This document shows positions 59,573 to 64,000 of a DNA stretch of 64,000 nucleotides, one piece after another. The position numbers and the translations under genes are program-made. The notes under the pieces were generated by a model. That model was not told where the DNA came from, made no database searches, and saw only the letters and a list, made by a program, of their open reading frames with translations. Location: NCBI RefSeq assembly GCF_964340395.1, contig NC_135552.1, positions 21,295,681-21,359,680 on the forward strand, written 5' to 3'. Origin of the DNA: Glandiceps talaboti (Eukaryota > Hemichordata > Enteropneusta > Spengelidae). Numbering within the stretch: position 1 is the stretch's first letter; every line of letters starts with the position of its first letter.

Positions 59573-61797
59573 GTAAATTGTGGAAGTTTTAAAACATTTA
59601 TAGCGACTTTTATTGACAAAAGTACCTTTAACAACTCACCTGTAATAACTAAACATTCCGAACTCTATGCAACAGTACATTTTTGTGTGTGCAGAGTCGG
59701 TGGTATTAATTTCATGCCTTCGCTCTAGAGCGTCTTCCATAGCCGAAACACCTCGAGCATTGGTATACTAGCCTTTGTCATGGAAAATTGTTCAGTTGTT
59801 GGCTTTCACATAACTTTCGTTTTTTCAGTGACAAATAAAGACGTACGCATGTTGAGATAATACACTAGTAGCAATTAACACTCTTACTATTATCGACCAT
59901 TACGCAAAGTATTCATTAGAGATATCTAGATCAGTTATTTACTTGGCACTGTCCGTTAAATAGACGGTCTTTGGAAGAAGTTATTCAGCGGAGAAGGTTG
60001 AATCATAGACCCTACACAAGTCCACGGCATAGACTCTACTGCCATGGTTTAATCTTTCCATATATGCGTATCAGTACCGTGTATACTAGGCTAGCGTGTT
60101 CTTTCTAAATTCAACTAGTGTCCGGTATTACGATGGCTAATTTGTGTAATGTTACCTAATAACGGATATTATAAAGACACCCGGCAAGAGGAACTCCATA
60201 ACATCCCGTCGTGGTTTGTAGGATGAGTAACATGTAAACCAACACCTCCTACGTCAACGGCACTGAATAGCAAACGTAGACAAATAAACGTAGTCTATAT
60301 AGTCCATGTTTATATACATATCCAGCTGTTTTCAGACGAGGGGTGGCGTTCATTACAACAAGATAGACAACTAATAACCCTTACGATATTCGCAATTCTG
60401 AGACAAGGAAGGTATTTTTTTTCAATATCTGTTATCTGCATCTCGATGTTGAAACACACTTGTAAGTTGTATCCCCATTCGTAATTTGGGGGTTACAGGA
60501 ATATCACGTTGGGCCTTTTCCGGTCTTTTTTTTGCACAAGAAATTTATATGTTATCATCTCACCGATATATATTATACTTCCATGTTGCTGTTTTGTATT
60601 CCCAGCATAGCTATCGATCGCATGTATGAAGAATGGTCTATAACTGTCAATTAACTGCTTGCACCAGTCACTGTTCATGTGTTACCGATCCTATCAATTA
60701 CGTGTATATTTGCCAATTATATTGTATTTTGTGACAAAGAAGGCACCTGTAAATGAATACTTTGTGGAAACCAATGGCCTGATTTTCATGCAATGTCCCA
60801 CACAGCAAAGATACCATATAAAGGCACAAGATCAACATGATGATTGTCTGAAAATTGCAGGTAATTGTAATTGTAGGTGATGTAAAATCATGAAAGGATT
60901 ATCCAGAACCCATAGCTTATGATTTTTTTTTCTTGGAGTGGTGTTTTCCTTCGGTAATGTTTGTTTTTTAAAATATGCAAATGTCTCCAAGACTAAAAGT
61001 ACATCAGCTAACATGCTCTTTTCTAGCTTCATAGATTCTTTAGTTTTAAAACGTTTTATTCCATTTTTCTTCATAAATAATTTTGGTATATTCAAATTGT
61101 TGTGTAACGATTAATGACAATTTGATGTTTGAATGGATTCTTTCCGAAGGCTGTGACTTGGTGCCCGCGGGACTGATTACGGTAAAAACTGTGAGATGTT
61201 CATTTGTTCTGATCTAGCCTGGGACAATTTTCCGTCGGCCATCAAGCTATTTCTAATCAAACTAGACAGTAGCCACTAATCCAACAGTAAGCGTTACTAC
61301 CGTACGTCTATAACCCAGCTATTATGATGTCACTACATGACTTGTCAATTGTACAGTAAATAAAGATGAATGGAATGAACTTTAGAATAGTAAGGGGGTC
61401 GTCAACCTTGACGATTGTGTAAATACAATGGATTCTAAAGAACAGTGTCGTATATAGTTCGGAGAAAAGAAGACCATGGCTATTTTAGGGAGGATGCGTA
61501 TCGGCCGCTACTTTCTCTGTAAACCATCTGAAAGCTGAAATTCCGGGATTATCGTAATCCTACTTTCCTAAGAACAGGTGTTCGTCAAAAAAGTGTAAAA
61601 CAAACAAAACATGGCAAACAACAACTACTGTTTGATCACAGTTTTAAAGTCTTTCCGATGTCCTTTTGGCAGCAGGTGAAATGACATTTGTTTAGTCAGA
61701 TGTGAAGAATGCATTATCTTTTTGTGTAATTACTTGAAGGTGCTAGTAATCCAAAGTTTACAAAAATACACCACCCTTTCCGTTCACCTCTGACGAT

Positions 61798-61866
61798 ACC
61801 GGAAGTAAGGACAACTACCTGTACAATGATCAGGTGTTGCGTCACGTGTTACATTGTGGCGGAAGT
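61798..61866 (+). promoter_or_regulatory. ETS - E-box - ETS cluster (candidate promoter)
   Basis: ACCGGAAGT at 61798-61806, GTCACGTG at 61841-61848 and GGCGGAAGT at 61858-61866. ETS pairs with a CACGTG box are common at CpG-rich promoters. It lies 2.7 kb upstream of the integrin start codon and could serve that gene or an unseen plus-strand transcript. Confidence 0.35.
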
Positions 61867-62210
61867 TATAAAGCTAACATGTCAATAACTTGAACTCAAA
61901 AAGCAATAACAATAGAAGAACAAATAGTAATTGATGTACTGCTACTCCCAAATTATCAGGAACGTCCTGTTAATCATTACTTATTACCAAAAAGACGCGT
62001 TAGGGTGGAAATTGCTAAAAATAGGTAAGGTAGGTGAGGTGAGCGCCCGGAGATAAGGTGTTGAAAATAGAACATTCAATCTGTTCTTTATAGTAAGGTC
62101 ACAGAAGACCCAAAACAACGGAAGAACTTTATCATTGTGCTATCAAGAAGGTGGAATCGCACCATATGGTTCTGTCAAGAAGTTTGAGACGCTCAATATT
62201 GACATTATAA

Positions 62211-62249
62211 GTTGTTGTTGTTGTTGTTGTTGTTGTCGTCGTCGTCGTC

Positions 62250-62279
<30 letters not shown>
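62211..62279. repeat. (GTT)n(GTC)5(GTT)n microsatellite
   Basis: A triplet array with an internal GTC block; a base change has spread within the array. Confidence 0.95.
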
Positions 62280-62280
<1 letters not shown>

Positions 62281-62403
62281 TAAAGTTATGTTTAGGACAT
62301 GAAAAGTAATTTAAGTTCAAACCTAGAGACAACATTTTCAATTGATAACGTCTATAAGTTGCGCAATTATACCGTATATCTACATTGTAATAATGCATAA
62401 AAA

Positions 62404-62503
62404 CCACAGGCACTCGAATCAACGTGTATGATTTTTTGTTTAAATATGTATAGTAAATAAGTCATTTTTTTTTAAAATCACACACATTGATTCGAGTGCC
62501 TGT
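62404..62503. mobile_element. Hairpin element, 31 bp arms
   Basis: Arms 62404-62434 and 62473-62503 start CACAGGCACTCGAATCAA on each strand, with two mismatches in 31 bp and an AT-rich 38 nt spacer. ATAAAAC and ATAAAAAAC lie just outside. The ends do not match the TAGYCTRG family. Confidence 0.75.
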
Positions 62504-62578
62504 GATAAAAAACTTTACCCAGTGCCATACTTCAACATGTTCAATGCTTTACCTAAACCTCACGCGCCTTGCAGGATA

Positions 62579-62667
62579 TAGTCTAGTTCTTGGCGACCGT
62601 GTTCCGATTTTTTTTGAAGATAACGTAATGTAAAATCGGATACGGTCGTCAGGAATTAAACTATACA
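62579..62667. mobile_element. Hairpin element, TAGYCTRG family
   Basis: The left end reads TAGTCTAGTTCTTGGCGACC, the right end on the minus strand TAGTTTAATTCCTGACGACC; both continue to CCGATTTT. Arms are about 33 bp with a 24 nt spacer. The first ten bases match the 49 kb element. Confidence 0.75.
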
Positions 62668-64000
62668 GTCAGTATATATACTAGTAGTTTGTCATACTCG
62701 TGTTGACAGCCGAGCGTGCATACTTGACTTTAAATCATTAGTTATTCCGTACGAGTATACCGTAAAGATAAAGAACGTTTGACAAGAAACCTCCCGAAAG
62801 TCCTCAGTGATGAAGTGTATTTGGAATTCTAGGTGACATTAATCACCGATATCTCGTGATACCTCAGTACCATCACGTCAACAGTATGTGTATGGTTATT
62901 TACTACCACCGTCGAACACGTATACAACACGTATAACCCTCTTTTCCTTGTCTATGTCTTAACGTTACATATAATACCGGATGAAGATGACGTCGATCCT
63001 TTCATAATTTATTACCATGGTGACCAACTCTTTGTTGTCACAGGAAATGACGATTTCGTGTCTAGGTTTCCAGGGATGTTGAATAATAGACAGAGCTACC
63101 TGTTTAATCAAACTTCACCTGGTATTCCGTAGAACCACAGGTGATACTTCCATGGTAGAACCATGGTAATTTTACACGTTGTAATAGTCGAGAGTCGGTG
63201 TCAACGACGTGGGAGTTCACCAATCTAACCATTGGGAGTTATGTCTTTGAGCTCAGCCAATGAGTTCCAAATACAGGTATTGATTAATGCAGTGCCTTCG
63301 TACACATTCACATGGTGGTAGTAGTGGGAAGGAAATGCAATCAATGCCTTTAAAACTTTCAACATGGTGACAGCGGTGGGATTAAATTCTTACCAATTAT
63401 TCTGGGACTCAACTACTTTAACAGGAGAGGTCGTCATGTTTTAGATAAAGAAAGTTGAGGGAGACCCACTTTTTAGCATGACAGAATCGGGGAGGGTCAC
63501 CCCCCCCATGCAGTTACTGAAGGCGCCCTAAAATCTTGACTTTCCGGTTTATCTGGTATACAGGAAACAATATTTCAAGAACTAGTCCTACGTCTTAAGA
63601 TTGTTATTGGTACGTATTTACACTTATTTATAATTACGTGATGTATAATAATCCTGACTTGAACAGTCACAATGTATATAAAGAACAACCTGTGCCATTC
63701 ACCGTTGCATCCGTTTATATGCCTTTCTCTCCGTGATTAGAATACCTAATGTTTTCTCATGACAGAACCCTTTACTTGGCAATTTATTTGGTGAATTCCT
63801 TTATTGTTTCCTTCTTCTCTTCATGCTCATTGTTCCCTCTTTTCTTCAGTTCTTGTACATTTATATTCACTCTAATCCACCCATCCATAGTCCCATTAAC
63901 ACCTACTAAACATCGTCGCAAACCATGGCCTGTTTTACGGCACCGTTTACGCACCGTTTTACGCCTCCCATCCATCCACTCGTTTATTTCATTACGAATC

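Larger units (their letters stand above)
59082..64000. other. 5' flank of the integrin gene
   Basis: CpG-rich throughout. Content: an ETS/E-box cluster at 61798-61866, a GTT/GTC microsatellite (62211-62279), two hairpin elements (62404-62503, 62579-62667) and two unexplained minus-strand open frames (59240-59572; 63784 to the window end). No TATA box was assigned and no second gene is supported. Confidence 0.6.

Noticed and set aside
62132-62422. A 96-codon minus frame with a poly-Thr run
   Set aside because: The Thr run is the GTT/GTC microsatellite read backwards.

Overview
The window is eukaryotic genomic DNA: AT-rich, interrupted by introns, and crowded with microsatellites, diverged tandem arrays and small transposon remnants. 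No bacterial-style genes are visible. Intron sizes of 0.7-6 kb, strong CpG loss over part of the window, a tRNA-derived SINE and many copies of the palindrome TACATGTA fit a marine invertebrate (deuterostome or lophotrochozoan). I cannot name the species.

One protein-coding gene dominates. On the minus strand, 18 coding exons from the start codon at 59081 down to 1572 join in phase, each with GT..AG borders. They encode the first 603 residues of an I-domain-less integrin alpha subunit: signal peptide, seven-bladed FG-GAP beta-propeller with four Ca2+ loops, and most of the thigh domain. The rest (end of thigh, calf domains, membrane segment, tail) lies beyond position 1. Sequence hallmarks place it nearest the alpha4/alpha9 branch, but it keeps a Ca2+ loop in blade 4 as in the alphaV/alpha5/PS2 branch.

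Layout. 64000-59082 is 5' flank: CpG-rich, with an ETS/E-box cluster near 61.8 kb, two hairpin elements near 62.5 kb and no convincing gene. 59081-52100 holds exons 1 and 2 and stays CpG-rich; intron 2 carries a YY1 site plus two perfect CRE palindromes near 52.97 kb and a CCAAT palindrome at 52.65 kb, so a second promoter is possible. At about 52.08 kb CpG density falls about six-fold and stays low to position 1, across exons 3-18. This is what a germline-methylated gene body next to an unmethylated 5' domain would leave.

The introns hold several repeat families: hairpin or terminal-inverted-repeat elements beginning TAGYCTRG (at least six, some flanked by 8-11 bp direct repeats, hAT-like); a separate 170 bp inverted-repeat element; a SINE with two copies; a LINE 3' end whose tail stops about 55 bp from the exon 3 acceptor; a four-copy dispersed family; and many tandem arrays. 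I saw no tRNA, rRNA or CRISPR. The strongest leads are the intron 2 promoter-like cluster at the CpG boundary, the hAT-like miniature element family with an internal tandem array, the symmetric exon at the position where other integrin alphas splice alternatively, and the complete lack of N-glycosylation sequons in 603 integrin residues.
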